DNA of 64,000 nt from positions 868,001-932,000 of the forward strand of contig NZ_JAHLZY020000001.1 of assembly GCF_018967865.2 (NCBI RefSeq). Direction: 5' to 3'. Positions 33,654-43,500 of the stretch are shown piece by piece. The notes under the pieces are model-generated. The model was not told the DNA's origin. It was given only the letters and a program-made list of their open reading frames with translations, and did not search any database. Numbering within the stretch: the stretch's first letter is position 1; each line of letters opens with the position of its first letter. The DNA is from Hymenobacter siberiensis (GTDB taxonomy: Bacteria; Bacteroidota; Bacteroidia; Cytophagales; Hymenobacteraceae). A program made the translations under genes and the position numbers.

Positions 33654-35198
33654 TTATTGTTTCGTGAACAGGTACGGGTCCTGCTCCAGCCCTTCGTTCA
33701 CCCGAATTTCCAGCGTTTTCACCTGCCCGTTCTCCACGGCGAAGGGGGCCGGGAAAATCCCGTAGGCCGCGTTGGAAAAGGTGCTGCGGAAGGTGTCGCC
33801 GTCCATATAGTCCAGCGTAGTGGTGAGGGCGGGGTGGTGCGAGAAGCGCACCAGCAGCTGCCGGCCCTTCGGCTCCACCGTGATGGGGCCATATACCGGG
33901 TGCTGGTAGGTGCCGGCGTAGGCTTTGAGGCTGCGGGCGGGCTTTATTTTCCGGGCCACGCGGGCGGCCAGCTCGGCCACGCTCTTGGCGGTTTCGGCGT
34001 TGCCCTTTTGGGCGAAGGCGTAGAGCTGGCGGCTGCGGTCCACGTAGGGCACGCCCAGGTAAGCATCGAGCAGCTGGTAGCGCAGGGCTTCGAAGAAGCT
34101 CTGATTGTCCTGGTTGGTGAGCACGGCGAGGCCCAGATTTTCTTCGGGCACAAAGCACACGTTGGTCACGAAGCCGTTGGCCCCGCCGGTGTGCCAGTAA
34201 ATCTGGCGGGCGTTGTAGTCGGCTGAGTACACGCCCAGGCCGTAGGTGCGGAAGTGGCTGGGGAAGATGGGCGACTTGCTGGCGCTCACCAGCGTGTTGC
34301 CCTCGCGGGTGCGGCGCAGCGTGGCCCAGGGCATGATGCGCTGGCCGTTGTATTGGCCGCTGTCGAGCTGGAAGCGCAGCCAGTGGCCGAGGTCATTCAC
34401 GTTGGAAACCAGGCTGGCGGCCGGCCCGAAATTATCCACCTCATCAAACGGCACCCGCGTGAGCGGGCCGAAAGCCGTGGTGTAGGGCAGCGCCACGTTG
34501 GCCCGCTGGCTGGCCCCCGCCGTACTGGGGTAGGTATTCGTCATGCCCAGCGGGGTGAGCAGGCGCTGCTGCACAAAGTCCTGCCAGGTGGTGCCACCGG
34601 TGGCCACGGGAATGATTTCGCCGGCCGTCAGGAAGCCGTAGTTGCTGTAACCGTACTGCTGCCGAAACAGCCCCACAGGCTTCAGGTAGCGCACTTTTTG
34701 CAGGATTTCGGCCCGGCTCAGGTTAGAATCCCAGAAGGTGAAATCGCCCTGGAAGGTCTTGGTGCCCATGCGGTGCCCCAGCACATCGCGAATGGTAACC
34801 AAGCGGGTGCTGACGGAGTCATAGAGCCGGAAATCGGGCAGGTACTGGTGCACCGGGTCGTCCAGCTTCAGCTTTTTTTCCTCGACCAATTGCGAAATGG
34901 CGGTGCCGGTGAAGAGTTTGGAATTGGAGGCGATGAGGAAGAGGGTATTACCGTCCACTGGTTCGGGCTTGTCCACGGCTTTCACGCCGAAACCCTGCGA
35001 CACCACTACCTGCCCATCCTTCACCACCGTCACGGCCAGGCCAGGAATGTTCCATAATTTGAGGCCGCGCTGCACGTAGCTGGCTAGGCTGTCGCGCACG
35101 AAGGCGTTGCCCGCGCCGGGCGTAGGCGTTTGGGCGTGAGCGGGGAGGGAAAGGGCGGCGGCCGCAGCCAGCGTGACCAGGAAAGGAAGTAAGCGCAT
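33654..35198 (-). CDS. Secreted serine hydrolase (class C beta-lactamase/PBP-like)
   Basis: From ATG 35198 the protein is 514 residues with a signal peptide (1-23, ending AHAQ). The beta-lactamase/transpeptidase-like domain (about 35-380) has SNSK as the SxxK nucleophile motif within FLIASNSKLFTGTAISQLVE. It also has YSNYGF as the YxN motif and a WHTGGANGF segment in the HxG position. A C-terminal domain of about 100 residues (ARSLKAYAGTYQHPVYGPITVE) is of the DUF3471 type. Family members act as D-amino acid peptidases or esterases in the periplasm; the substrate here is not known. The gene runs toward the delta-60 pseudogene with 56 bp between. Confidence 0.88.
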   Translation of the reverse strand: MRLLPFLVTLAAAAALSLPAHAQTPTPGAGNAFVRDSLASYVQRGLKLWNIPGLAVTVVKDGQVVVSQGFGVKAVDKPEPVDGNTLFLIASNSKLFTGTAISQLVEEKKLKLDDPVHQYLPDFRLYDSVSTRLVTIRDVLGHRMGTKTFQGDFTFWDSNLSRAEILQKVRYLKPVGLFRQQYGYSNYGFLTAGEIIPVATGGTTWQDFVQQRLLTPLGMTNTYPSTAGASQRANVALPYTTAFGPLTRVPFDEVDNFGPAASLVSNVNDLGHWLRFQLDSGQYNGQRIMPWATLRRTREGNTLVSASKSPIFPSHFRTYGLGVYSADYNARQIYWHTGGANGFVTNVCFVPEENLGLAVLTNQDNQSFFEALRYQLLDAYLGVPYVDRSRQLYAFAQKGNAETAKSVAELAARVARKIKPARSLKAYAGTYQHPVYGPITVEPKGRQLLVRFSHHPALTTTLDYMDGDTFRSTFSNAAYGIFPAPFAVENGQVKTLEIRVNEGLEQDPYLFTKQ

Positions 35199-35244
35199 TG
35201 GTGTTGAAAGCAAGGTCTAAAAAGTGCCGAATGAAGGATTTTTT

Positions 35245-35400
35245 GCTCTTTCGGAGTGGAACTCCTGCTCTTTCGGAGTTGCACTCCGAAAGCCGCGTGT
35301 TGCGGAGTTGTACTCCGCTCCGGGGTGGCAACGGCGCAACGATTGGGGACTATAAGTCCCCGGCAGTCCGGCTTTCGGAGTGCAACTCCGAAAGAGCAGA
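35245..35400. repeat. Cluster of short GGAGT/ACTCC palindromes, locus 1
   Basis: Four perfect hairpins follow one another: a CTTTCGGAG-TTGCA-CTCCGAAAG type at 35270-35292, GCGGAGTTGTACTCCGC at 35302-35318, GGGGACTATAAGTCCCC at 35345-35361, and a CTTTCGGAGTG-CAACTCCGAAAG type at 35372-35394. A degenerate one precedes them. Flanks of the palindromes vary in step on both sides. A cluster of the same build is at 39248-39443. No coding frame is supported here. Confidence 0.9.
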
Positions 35401-35426
35401 GCAACGGGCAGCGGTTGAGCACAACG

Positions 35427-35474
35427 TAAAAAAAGCCGGCTGAAACACCCCGAAGGGATTTCAGCCGGCTCAAA
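35427..35474 (-). terminator. Terminator after the exonuclease gene
   Basis: Read on the minus strand, AGCCGGCTGAAATCCC and TTTCAGCCGGCT form the stem, followed by a run of seven T (forward 35427-35433). It is 20 bp beyond the exonuclease stop. Confidence 0.9.
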
Positions 35475-35493
35475 GCTAAGCCGCCTGCCAGGG

Positions 35494-36327
35494 TTAGGCC
35501 ACTACCCGCATGACCGGTATGGGCGGCCACGGGGTATGGGTAACCCGCACGTCGGGCCAAAACGACTTGAGGCCCTGATAGTGCATAAAGACGCGGGCCG
35601 TGGTGATAACGTCCTTCTCGCAATAGGTCACAATGCGTTTGAGGTCTTTCTCGGTCCAGTAGGTGTGGCCCACCTGGGAGCCGTCGATGTCGTCTTTGGG
35701 TGAGGGAATGCCGAAGACGCCGGCCAGCAGGGCCAGGGAGATAGTGCCTTTGAAATCGCCAAACTTCCATAGCTCCATGGTGTCGAGCAGGTGAGGCAGG
35801 TCCCATGCCTTGTAGCCGGCCACGTCGAGCATCGGCGGAATGGGCTGACCGCAAATCAGCATGCGGCGGCCGATGTAGCCGTAGTCGAACTCGCGGCCGT
35901 TGTGGGCGCAGAGGTAGTGGCCGATGCGCTTCGGGTCGTCGTGCTCGCGGGTGTTGGTGGCGGTGGGCAGCTTGGTGCCGTAGGGTTTGGCTTCGTCCAG
36001 GGCCCGGGCGAAGCTCCGCAGCACTTCGTGCTCATCATCGTTGGCGTACGATTTCACTTTAAATTCAAGCGTGTCATCGGCCAGGGTGTAGAACTTGCCC
36101 ACCGAAATGCACACGATTTTGCCAAACTCGGCATAGAGGCCGCCGTTGGCAAACAGGGCTTCGTGGGTCTGGCCCTCGGCCAGCTCGCGGGCGTGGCGCT
36201 TGTCGCAGAACTTCTTCCAGAGCGGCTGGTGGGCGGCCGGCATCTCGGCATGGGTGGCGTGGCCGGGCACGGTTTCAATATCGACGAAGAAAATGCGGGT
36301 CAGGTCGACATTGTGCAGGATGTTCAT
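35494..36327 (-). CDS. Predicted 3'-5' exonuclease (PolB-type DnaQ-like)
   Basis: From ATG 36327 the protein is 277 residues. RIFFVDIETVPG is ExoI of the DEDD exonuclease fold. YLCAHNGREFDYGYIGRRM is ExoII with the catalytic Asp, and VTYCEKDVITTARVF is ExoIII of the YxxxD type. ISVGKFYTLADDTLEFKVKSY between them fits the PolB exonuclease-like 2 family (PF10108). No polymerase domain is fused. It probably works as a cytoplasmic DNA proofreading or repair exonuclease. An upstream open stretch to 36420 lacks conserved character and is not included. Confidence 0.85.
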   Translation of the reverse strand: MNILHNVDLTRIFFVDIETVPGHATHAEMPAAHQPLWKKFCDKRHARELAEGQTHEALFANGGLYAEFGKIVCISVGKFYTLADDTLEFKVKSYANDDEHEVLRSFARALDEAKPYGTKLPTATNTREHDDPKRIGHYLCAHNGREFDYGYIGRRMLICGQPIPPMLDVAGYKAWDLPHLLDTMELWKFGDFKGTISLALLAGVFGIPSPKDDIDGSQVGHTYWTEKDLKRIVTYCEKDVITTARVFMHYQGLKSFWPDVRVTHTPWPPIPVMRVVA

Positions 36328-36722
36328 GGCAGAAGGAAAAGCAGTGAAAGTAGTGGAAGATACGTCGGGGCCGCCGGGCCGCCCGCCTATCTCAAAGCTA
36401 CGGCAAAGCCTGCGCTGCATGCAAGCGGCTCAGATTCGCAGGCATCCTGCTGCCGCATCCGGTATCCGCTGGTGGCACGTCCCAGCCTGGACTATGCGGC
36501 TCGGCAGCCCGGCCCTTTGAGTCAGAAAGCTGCCTGTTACTCCGGCCTTGCGCCAGTAATGGCGATTCCTAAAAAAAATAATGCTGGCCGCTGTAACGTT
36601 TGGACACCAGGGCCAATATTCTCCAGAGCTTCACCTCAATTTAATGCTCCTGACAGGCAACCCTGGCCACGGCTAGGTCATCTGTTTGAGCGTAACCTTC
36701 TTTCCTTTCCTAATCTGCACCG
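36328..36722. other. Intergenic region with no recognised gene
   Basis: This 395-bp divergent region holds no coding frame that I can support. It should contain promoters for the exonuclease (minus) and the receptor (plus). A TTTG at 36684 and TCCTAATCTG just before the receptor start are weak promoter candidates. Confidence 0.5.
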
Positions 36723-39215
36723 ATGAAACTATCTACGCATTGCTTTGCGGCGGGCCTGTTGTGTCTGCTCCTGACTGGCTTGGCCCGCCCCGCCGCCGCC
36801 CAAACGCCTGCCGCTACTCCGGCGGTGGCGGCCACCGGCTCGCTCGTCGGCACCGTGCTCGATTCGCTTAAGAAAGAGCCCGTGCCCTACGCCACGGTGG
36901 TACTGCTGCCATCCGCGCCCAACGACAAGCCCATCACCGGCGTGGCCGCCGACGAGGCCGGCAAATTCTCCCTCACCAAGCTCGCGCCCGGCCCGGCCCG
37001 GCTGCGGGTGAGCTACGTGGGCTACGGCACCCAGACGCGCAACGTGACCATTACCGCCGGCGCTACCGACGCGGGCACGTTCCGCCTGCCCGTGGCCGGC
37101 ACCGCGCTGGCCGAGGCCGTCATCATCGGGACGAAGCCGGTGGTGGAAATCCGGCCCGACCGCATGGTGTACAACGCCGACCAGGACGCCACCAATGCCG
37201 GCGGCACTGCGGCCGACGTGCTGCGCAAAGCCCCGCTGCTGGCCGTGGACGGCGACGGCAACGTGAAGATGCGCGGCTCCAGCAACTTCAAGGTGCTGGT
37301 GAATAACAAGCCCTCGCCTACGCTGGCCAGCAACCTGGCCGAAGCCCTGAAAGGTATTCCGGCCGAGCAGATTAAGTCGGTCGAAATTATCACCACGCCG
37401 CCGGCCAAGTACGACGGCGAAGGCACCGCCGGCATCATCAACATCGTGCTGAAAAAGGGGGTGGAGCAGGGCCTTAACGGCCGCATTGGGGCGAGCGGCG
37501 GCAACCGGAATTCGGGCGTGAACGGCTCGCTTAACTTCAAAACCAAGAAACTGGGCTTCACTTCCTCGGGTGGCACGGGCGGCTGGCACGGGCCGAACCG
37601 GTCGGAGCGCACCCGCTTCGGTAAAACCGATAACTCGACCCTGACCCAGCAGGGTGTGGGCAACTACAGCGGCCAGTGGATGTATGGCTCGGTGGGCCTC
37701 GACTACGACCTGAGCGAGCACCAGAGCCTGTCGCTGGCCGCCTCGGTAAACCGCTACGCCGGCCACGACTACAATAACATGCTGAACGACTTCGTGTCGC
37801 CCGCCCGCCCGCAGGACAACCAGCTCTTCACCCGCGCCACCAACAGCAAGTTTAGCGGCCTCAATGGCGAGCTGACCGGCACCTACACCAAAACCTTCGC
37901 TCTGCCCCGAAAGGAGTGGAGCGTGCTGGGCCAGTACGCCAATAATAGCGGCACGTTTGGCTACGATTTCGACCAGTATCTCAACTCCACCACCAACCTG
38001 GAAGTGGGCCGCGCCAACTACCGCGAGCGCAGCCGGGGCCGCACGCCGGGCAGCGAAGTAACGCTGCAAACCGACCTCACCCAGCCTTTCGGCGAGAAGC
38101 AAACCCTGGAAACGGGCCTAAAAGCCATTTTTCGCAATACTGGCTCGGTGGCCAACGTCGATGGCCTGACCCGGGGCCAGACCGAGGATTTTGTGCGCCT
38201 GCCCGGCCGCTCCACCGATTTCAGCTACGGCCAAAACGTGCAGGCCGGCTACGCCACCTACATCAATAAGTTGAGCAAGAAGCTGAGCGTGAGCCTGGGC
38301 GGCCGTCTGGAGCGCACCGCCATTTCGGCCGATTTCCGCACCAACGACACCAGCTTCGTGCGCAGCTACCTCTCGCTGCTGCCCAATGGCAACGCGCAGT
38401 ACGCTTTCAGCGACAACAACAGCGTGCGCCTGGCCTACAGCCGCCGCATCACCCGGCCCTACATCGACTACCTCAACCCCTTCGTGGACCGCTCCGACCC
38501 GAAAAACCTCGTGTACGGCAACCCCGCCCTGAGCCCCGAGCTGACCGATTCCTACGAGCTGAGCTTCAACACCAACGGCAAGGCGGGCTCGCTCAACATC
38601 GCGGCCTCGATGCGCCGCACGGGCAATGCCATCGAGTCGATTCGCCTGGGGCCTGATGCCAGCGGCGTGACCCGGCAGACCTACGCCAACGTGGCCTCCA
38701 ATGCGTTTTACCAGCTCAATTGCTACGGCTCGGCCAAGCCGGCCAAGGGCTGGGATATTAGCGGCGGGCCGGATATTCAGTACATCGTGCGCCGCAGCCC
38801 GTCGCTGGGCATCGAGCGGCGCGGCTTCACGGCGGGCCTCAACCTGAATTCCTCCTATAAGCTGCCCAAAAACTTCACGCTTCAGGGGTACGTGTATGCT
38901 TCGCTGCCTTCGCCCGACTTGCAGGGCCAGGGCGCGGCCAACCTCTACTACCAGATGGGCGTCAAAAAGACCTTCCTCAAGGACAAAGCCGACGTGGTGC
39001 TGAACATCGCCGCTCCCTTCAACGACTATTGGCTCTACCGCAACACCACCGACACGCCCACCTTCAGCGAAACCAACCGTAACTACTCCTACCAACGTTC
39101 ATTCCGCCTCAGCTTCAACTACCGCTTCGGCCAGGCCCAGCAAACCAAGCAGCGCAAGTCCATCTCGAACGACGATGTGAAGGGCGGCGGCGGCAGCAAG
39201 CAGGGCGGGCAGTAG
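36723..39215 (+). CDS. Outer membrane beta-barrel receptor (TonB-dependent receptor-like)
   Basis: The protein has 830 residues with a signal peptide (about 1-26, ARPAAAQ). A carboxypeptidase-like regulatory domain follows (about 38-118, GTVLDSLKKEPVPYATVVLL, LRVSYVGYGTQ). The plug region (about 140-240) has DVLRKAPLLAVDGDGNVKMRG, VLVNNKPSP and IITTPPAKYDGEGTAGIINI, the hallmark of the outer membrane beta-barrel family PF14905. The remainder is barrel, ending in FNYRFGQAQQ and a Lys/Gly/Gln-rich tail. It would be in the outer membrane; the ligand is unknown. No SusD partner is present. Palindrome clusters lie about 0.9 kb before the exonuclease/receptor promoter region and just after this gene. 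Confidence 0.92.
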   Translation: MKLSTHCFAAGLLCLLLTGLARPAAAQTPAATPAVAATGSLVGTVLDSLKKEPVPYATVVLLPSAPNDKPITGVAADEAGKFSLTKLAPGPARLRVSYVGYGTQTRNVTITAGATDAGTFRLPVAGTALAEAVIIGTKPVVEIRPDRMVYNADQDATNAGGTAADVLRKAPLLAVDGDGNVKMRGSSNFKVLVNNKPSPTLASNLAEALKGIPAEQIKSVEIITTPPAKYDGEGTAGIINIVLKKGVEQGLNGRIGASGGNRNSGVNGSLNFKTKKLGFTSSGGTGGWHGPNRSERTRFGKTDNSTLTQQGVGNYSGQWMYGSVGLDYDLSEHQSLSLAASVNRYAGHDYNNMLNDFVSPARPQDNQLFTRATNSKFSGLNGELTGTYTKTFALPRKEWSVLGQYANNSGTFGYDFDQYLNSTTNLEVGRANYRERSRGRTPGSEVTLQTDLTQPFGEKQTLETGLKAIFRNTGSVANVDGLTRGQTEDFVRLPGRSTDFSYGQNVQAGYATYINKLSKKLSVSLGGRLERTAISADFRTNDTSFVRSYLSLLPNGNAQYAFSDNNSVRLAYSRRITRPYIDYLNPFVDRSDPKNLVYGNPALSPELTDSYELSFNTNGKAGSLNIAASMRRTGNAIESIRLGPDASGVTRQTYANVASNAFYQLNCYGSAKPAKGWDISGGPDIQYIVRRSPSLGIERRGFTAGLNLNSSYKLPKNFTLQGYVYASLPSPDLQGQGAANLYYQMGVKKTFLKDKADVVLNIAAPFNDYWLYRNTTDTPTFSETNRNYSYQRSFRLSFNYRFGQAQQTKQRKSISNDDVKGGGGSKQGGQ

Positions 39216-39247
39216 GGGGGGGATGGTGCTGAATCCATGGCATCGTT

Positions 39248-39443
39248 GCTCTTTCGGAGTATAACTCCGAAAGCTGCGCTGTGGCGGAGTTATACTCCGC
39301 TTTGTATATCACGGCTGGCACCAATGGCGGGTGTGATTCCCCCAAAGGCAGCTTTCGAAATGCAACTCCGAAAGAGCAAAGCGCATCAACGGGGAGTATA
39401 ACTCCCCACCAAGGCACCTTTTGGAGTGCAACTCCGAAAGAGC
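39248..39443. repeat. Cluster of short GGAGT/ACTCC palindromes, locus 2
   Basis: Hairpins are a CTTTCGGAGTA-TAACTCCGAAAG type at 39251-39273 and GCGGAGTTATACTCCGC at 39284-39300. An imperfect CTTTCGAAATG-CAACTCCGAAAG type lies at 39352-39374, GGGGAGTATAACTCCCC at 39391-39407, and a half-decayed one at 39417-39440. Order and outer sequence (CTCTTTCGGAGT first, GAAAGAGC last) match locus 1. The 39444-39619 remainder before the ABC gene is plain intergenic sequence. Confidence 0.9.
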
Positions 39444-39619
39444 GAGGGGCATGACCGTTTTTGTGCCTCTACTGCAACGCCTTTTAACAATACCCAGGCA
39501 ACCCCTTCGCCGGGCCGTGCATCTCTTTGGTCAACTCTCTGTAATGAATCGCCACCTCTGGCGATTTCTGTAGCGCACAGTGCCTTCTGGCTTACATTCT
39601 TCATATTCTGCAAAAAAGC

Positions 39620-40522
39620 ATGGCCCTCACGATTACCAATCTTTCCAAAACCTACCCCAACGGCACGCAGGCCCTCAAAAACGTCACGCTTGACATCCCC
39701 AACGGGATGTTTGGCCTGCTGGGTCCCAACGGCGCGGGCAAATCCAGCCTGATGCGGACCATCGCCACCCTGCAGGACGCCGACACGGGCTCCATCATGC
39801 TCGACGACATTGACGTGCTGCGCGATAAAGAGGCCGTGCGCCGCGTGCTGGGCTACCTGCCGCAGGAATTTGGCGTGTATCCCAGCGTGAGCGCCGAGGA
39901 GCTGCTCGACCATTTCGCCACCCTCAAAGGCATTGCCAACGGCCGGGAGCGCAAGGAAATGGTGGCCGCCCTACTGCACCAGACCAATCTGTATGACGTG
40001 CGCAAAAAGCACGTGGGCGGCTATTCCGGCGGCATGAAGCAGCGCTTCGGCATTGCGCAGGCGCTGCTGGGCAACCCGCGCCTCATCATCGTGGACGAGC
40101 CCACCGCCGGCCTCGACCCCGCCGAGCGCAACCGCTTCCACAACCTGCTGAGCGAGATTGGCGAAAACCTGGTGGTGATTCTCAGTACCCACATTGTGAG
40201 CGACGTAGCCGACCTGTGCCGCCATATGGCCATCATCAACAAGGGCGAAGTGCTGCTCACCGGCGACCCGGTTTCGGTGATGGGCAACCTGAAAGGCAAA
40301 ATATGGCGCAAGCTTATTGAAAAAGCCGAACTGCCAGCGCTGCAAGCCAGCCAGCAGGTTATCAGCTCGCGCCTTTTTGCGGGCAAAACCGTGGTGCACA
40401 TCCTGGCCGATTCCGCGCCCGACAGCGGCTTTGAGGCCGTGAATCCGGATTTGGAGGACGTGTATTTTTCGGAAATTAAAAATTATGAATTAAAAATTAA
40501 AAATGGCCCCGTCACGGCCTAA
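39620..40522 (+). CDS. ABC transporter ATP-binding protein
   Basis: The 300-residue nucleotide-binding subunit has Walker A GPNGAGKSS, the Q-loop LPQEFGVYP, signature YSGGMKQRF, Walker B LIIVDEPTAGLD, and the switch His in LSTHIV. It belongs with ABC-2 type exporters. The C-terminal residues (EIKNYELKIKNGPVTA) are encoded by the left arm of an AT-rich inverted repeat (40472-40505), so the end of the protein seems to come from the repeat. The next gene encodes the permease/peptidase partner 68 bp downstream. Confidence 0.93.
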   Translation: MALTITNLSKTYPNGTQALKNVTLDIPNGMFGLLGPNGAGKSSLMRTIATLQDADTGSIMLDDIDVLRDKEAVRRVLGYLPQEFGVYPSVSAEELLDHFATLKGIANGRERKEMVAALLHQTNLYDVRKKHVGGYSGGMKQRFGIAQALLGNPRLIIVDEPTAGLDPAERNRFHNLLSEIGENLVVILSTHIVSDVADLCRHMAIINKGEVLLTGDPVSVMGNLKGKIWRKLIEKAELPALQASQQVISSRLFAGKTVVHILADSAPDSGFEAVNPDLEDVYFSEIKNYELKIKNGPVTA

Positions 40523-40585
40523 TGAGCTCAGCTGGGCGGCTTGCGTCCACCTCATTCTTAATTTTTAATTCATCATTTTTAATTG
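40472..40585. repeat. AT-rich inverted repeat across the ABC ATPase stop codon
   Basis: GAAATTAAAAATTATGAATT with AAAAATTAAAAAT at the left pairs with ATTCTTAATTTTTAATTCAT with CATTTTTAATTGAC at the right. The arms are about 32 bp with few mismatches and the loop is about 50 bp. The left arm is translated as the last codons of the ATPase, and the ATPase stop is in the loop. The right arm ends 6 bp before the next start codon. Confidence 0.85.
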
Positions 40586-40590
40586 ACCAC

Positions 40591-43500
40591 ATGTTCCTCC
40601 CAATACTTCTTTTTGAACTCAAATACCGCCTCAGGCGGCCTGCTACCTGGATTTATTTTCTGCTGCTGTTCGCCATGGCTTTTCTGCTGGTAACGGCGGC
40701 CGGCGGCGGCTTCGGTACGGGCGTGAAAGTGGCCCTTGGCGGCGACGGCCAGACGGTGAAAATCAACGCCCCGTTCTCGCTCAACATCATCACGGCGGTG
40801 CTCAGCGTGTTCGGCGTCATCATCGCTTCCTCCCTGATGGGCAACCCCGTGTACCGCGACTTCGAGTACCGTACGCATTCACTGTTTTACACCACGCCCA
40901 TCAGCAAATTTGGGTATCTGGGCGGGCGGTTTTTTGGCTCTTACCTGATTTCGGTGCTGGTATTCAGCGGTATCGGGCTGGGCGCGGCCGTGGCCGGTAT
41001 GATGCCCTGGGTGGCGGCCGAGCGGTTTCTGGCCGTGGCCCCGGCCGGTACCTACGTGTGGCCCTACCTCGTGCTGGTGCTGCCCAATCTGCTGTTTTCG
41101 GGCGCTATTTTCTTCACGGGAGCTACGCTTTCGCGCAATATTCTGAGCACGTATATCGGCTCGGTGCTGCTGCTGGTGGTGTACCTGGTGGCCACGGCCT
41201 ACCTGCAGGACCTCAAGAATGAGCACCTGGTAGCCGCGCTGGATGCCTTCGGCATATCGGCCATCGAATTCACCACCCGCTACTGGACTTCGGCCGAAAA
41301 AAACTCCCTGCTGCTGCCCCTCTCCAGTTATGTGCTGCTGAACCGGGCCGTGTGGCTGGCGGTAGGCTTAGGTCTGCTGGGCCTGTGCTACGCCCGGTTC
41401 CGGTTCTCAGCTTTCGCCTCGGATAAGCCCGATAAGAAGAGCCGCCGCGTGGCTGCCGCCGATGTCCTGGCGGCCGAAGCGGTTCCCGCTGCCCAGCCCG
41501 GCGGCCTGCGCCTGCCGCGCGTGGCGCAGGTATTCAGCGGGGCCATGAGCCTGCGCCAGTGGTGGAGCCTGACCAAACTGGAGTTTCGCGGCATTGTGCG
41601 CAGTCGCTACTTTCTGGCCATTGCGGGAGCGGGTGTTATCCTGCTGCTGGCCACCTCGTCGCAGGTTGGCCGAACCTTCGATACCGCTACTTATCCCGTC
41701 ACCTACGAGGTGCTGCAAGCCATCACCGGCTCGTTTTTCCTGTTCTTTCTGGCCATCATCATCTTCTACAGCGGCGAGCTGGTGTGGCGCGAGCGCGAGG
41801 CCGGCGTGGCCCAGATTACCGATGCCGTGCCCGTGCCCAGCTGGGTGCCTTTCCTGAGCAAGCTGGCCGCGCTGGGGCTGGTGCAGGTAGTGCTGCTGGC
41901 CGTGGTGATGGTCTGTGGCCTGCTGATTCAGACCTTCAAAGGCTATTTCCACTACGAAATCGGCCAGTATTTGCAGGCGCTGTTTCTGTATGAGCTGCCG
42001 TTCCTGCTGTTGCTGTGCGTGCTGAGCATGGTGACGCAGGTGGTGGTGAACAACAAGTACCTGGGCTTCGCGGTGATGGTGATGTACTACGTAGCCAATA
42101 TTTTCCGGAGCCAGATTGGTTTTGGCCACCGGCTGCTGGGCTACGGCGGCGGCCCCACACCCGGCCAGTATTCGGACATGAACGGCTACGCGCACTTCCT
42201 GCCCGCCTTCTGGTGGACCAAGCTGCTGTGGGCCGGCGTGGCGTTGCTACTGGTGCTGCTGGCCAGCCTGCTTTGGACACGCGGTACCGACACCACCGGC
42301 CGCCTGCGCGAAGCCCGCCGCCGCTGGAGCGCCGGCAGCACCGCCGCTCTGGCCCTGGGCTTGCTCATCAGCCTGGGTACGGGTGGCTACATCTTCTACA
42401 ACACCAACGTGCTGAACAAATACCTGACGCCCAAGGAAGGTGAGAAGCGCCAGGTAGCCTACGAGAAGCAGTACCGCCGCTTCAAAGACGTGGCCCAGCC
42501 CCGCATCACGGCCGTGGATATGAACACGGAGATTTTCCCCAGCACCCGCGCAGTGCGGTTCCGGGGCCGGTTCACGCTGGTGAACAAGCACGCCCGCGCC
42601 CTCGATACCGTCATCGTGAGCATTCCCGTGGAGCAAAACCCCCGCGTGCGCTCCATCACGCTGGGCCAGCCCGGCCAGGCCACCCTGGCCCTGAACGATA
42701 CCACCTACGGCGTGCTCCTCTACCGCCTGGCCCGGCCGCTGGCCCCCGGCGATTCGCTGGCCCTCGGCATGGATATTCTGTACCAGGAGCGCGGCTTCCC
42801 CAGCACGGGCACGAATACCGACATCGTGTACAACGGCACCTTCATCAGCAGCAACTACCTGCCCGGCCTGGGCTACCGCGAGGGCGCCGAGCTATCCGGT
42901 GACCAGGACCGCAAAAACTACGGCCTGAAACCCAAGCCCCGCATGGCCCCCGTGAACGACCTGAAGGCGCGCCAGAACACTTACATCAGCCAGGATGCCG
43001 ACTGGATTCGCTTCCGCACCACCGTGAGCACCGAGGCCGACCAGACCGCCATTGCCCCCGGCTACCTGCAAAAGGAGTGGGTGAAAAATGGCCGCCGCTA
43101 CTTCACCTACGTGATGGACCGGCCCATGCTCAACTTCTACACCTTTCTCTCGGCGCGCTACCAAGAGTATAAGAGCCAGTGGGTTGACACGGCCGGACAC
43201 CGCACCATTCCCATCACTATCTACTACCAGCCGGGCCACGAGTACAACCTCAAGCGCATGGCCGAGGGCGCACGGGATGCGCTGGCGTATTGCTCCAAAA
43301 ACTTCTCGCCCTACCAGCACCGCCAACTGCGTATTCTGGAGTTTCCGCGCTACCAGTCCTTCGCCCAAAGCTTTGCCAACACGGTGCCCTTTTCCGAAGC
43401 CATCGGCTTCATTGCCAACGTGAACGACAAAGACCCCGAAGACCTGAACTACCCCTATTACGTGACGGCCCACGAAGTAGGCCACCAGTGGTGGGCGCAC

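Noticed and set aside
35245..35400. Possible CRISPR array
   Set aside because: The palindromes are irregularly spaced, vary in sequence and have no uniform spacers or cas genes nearby.
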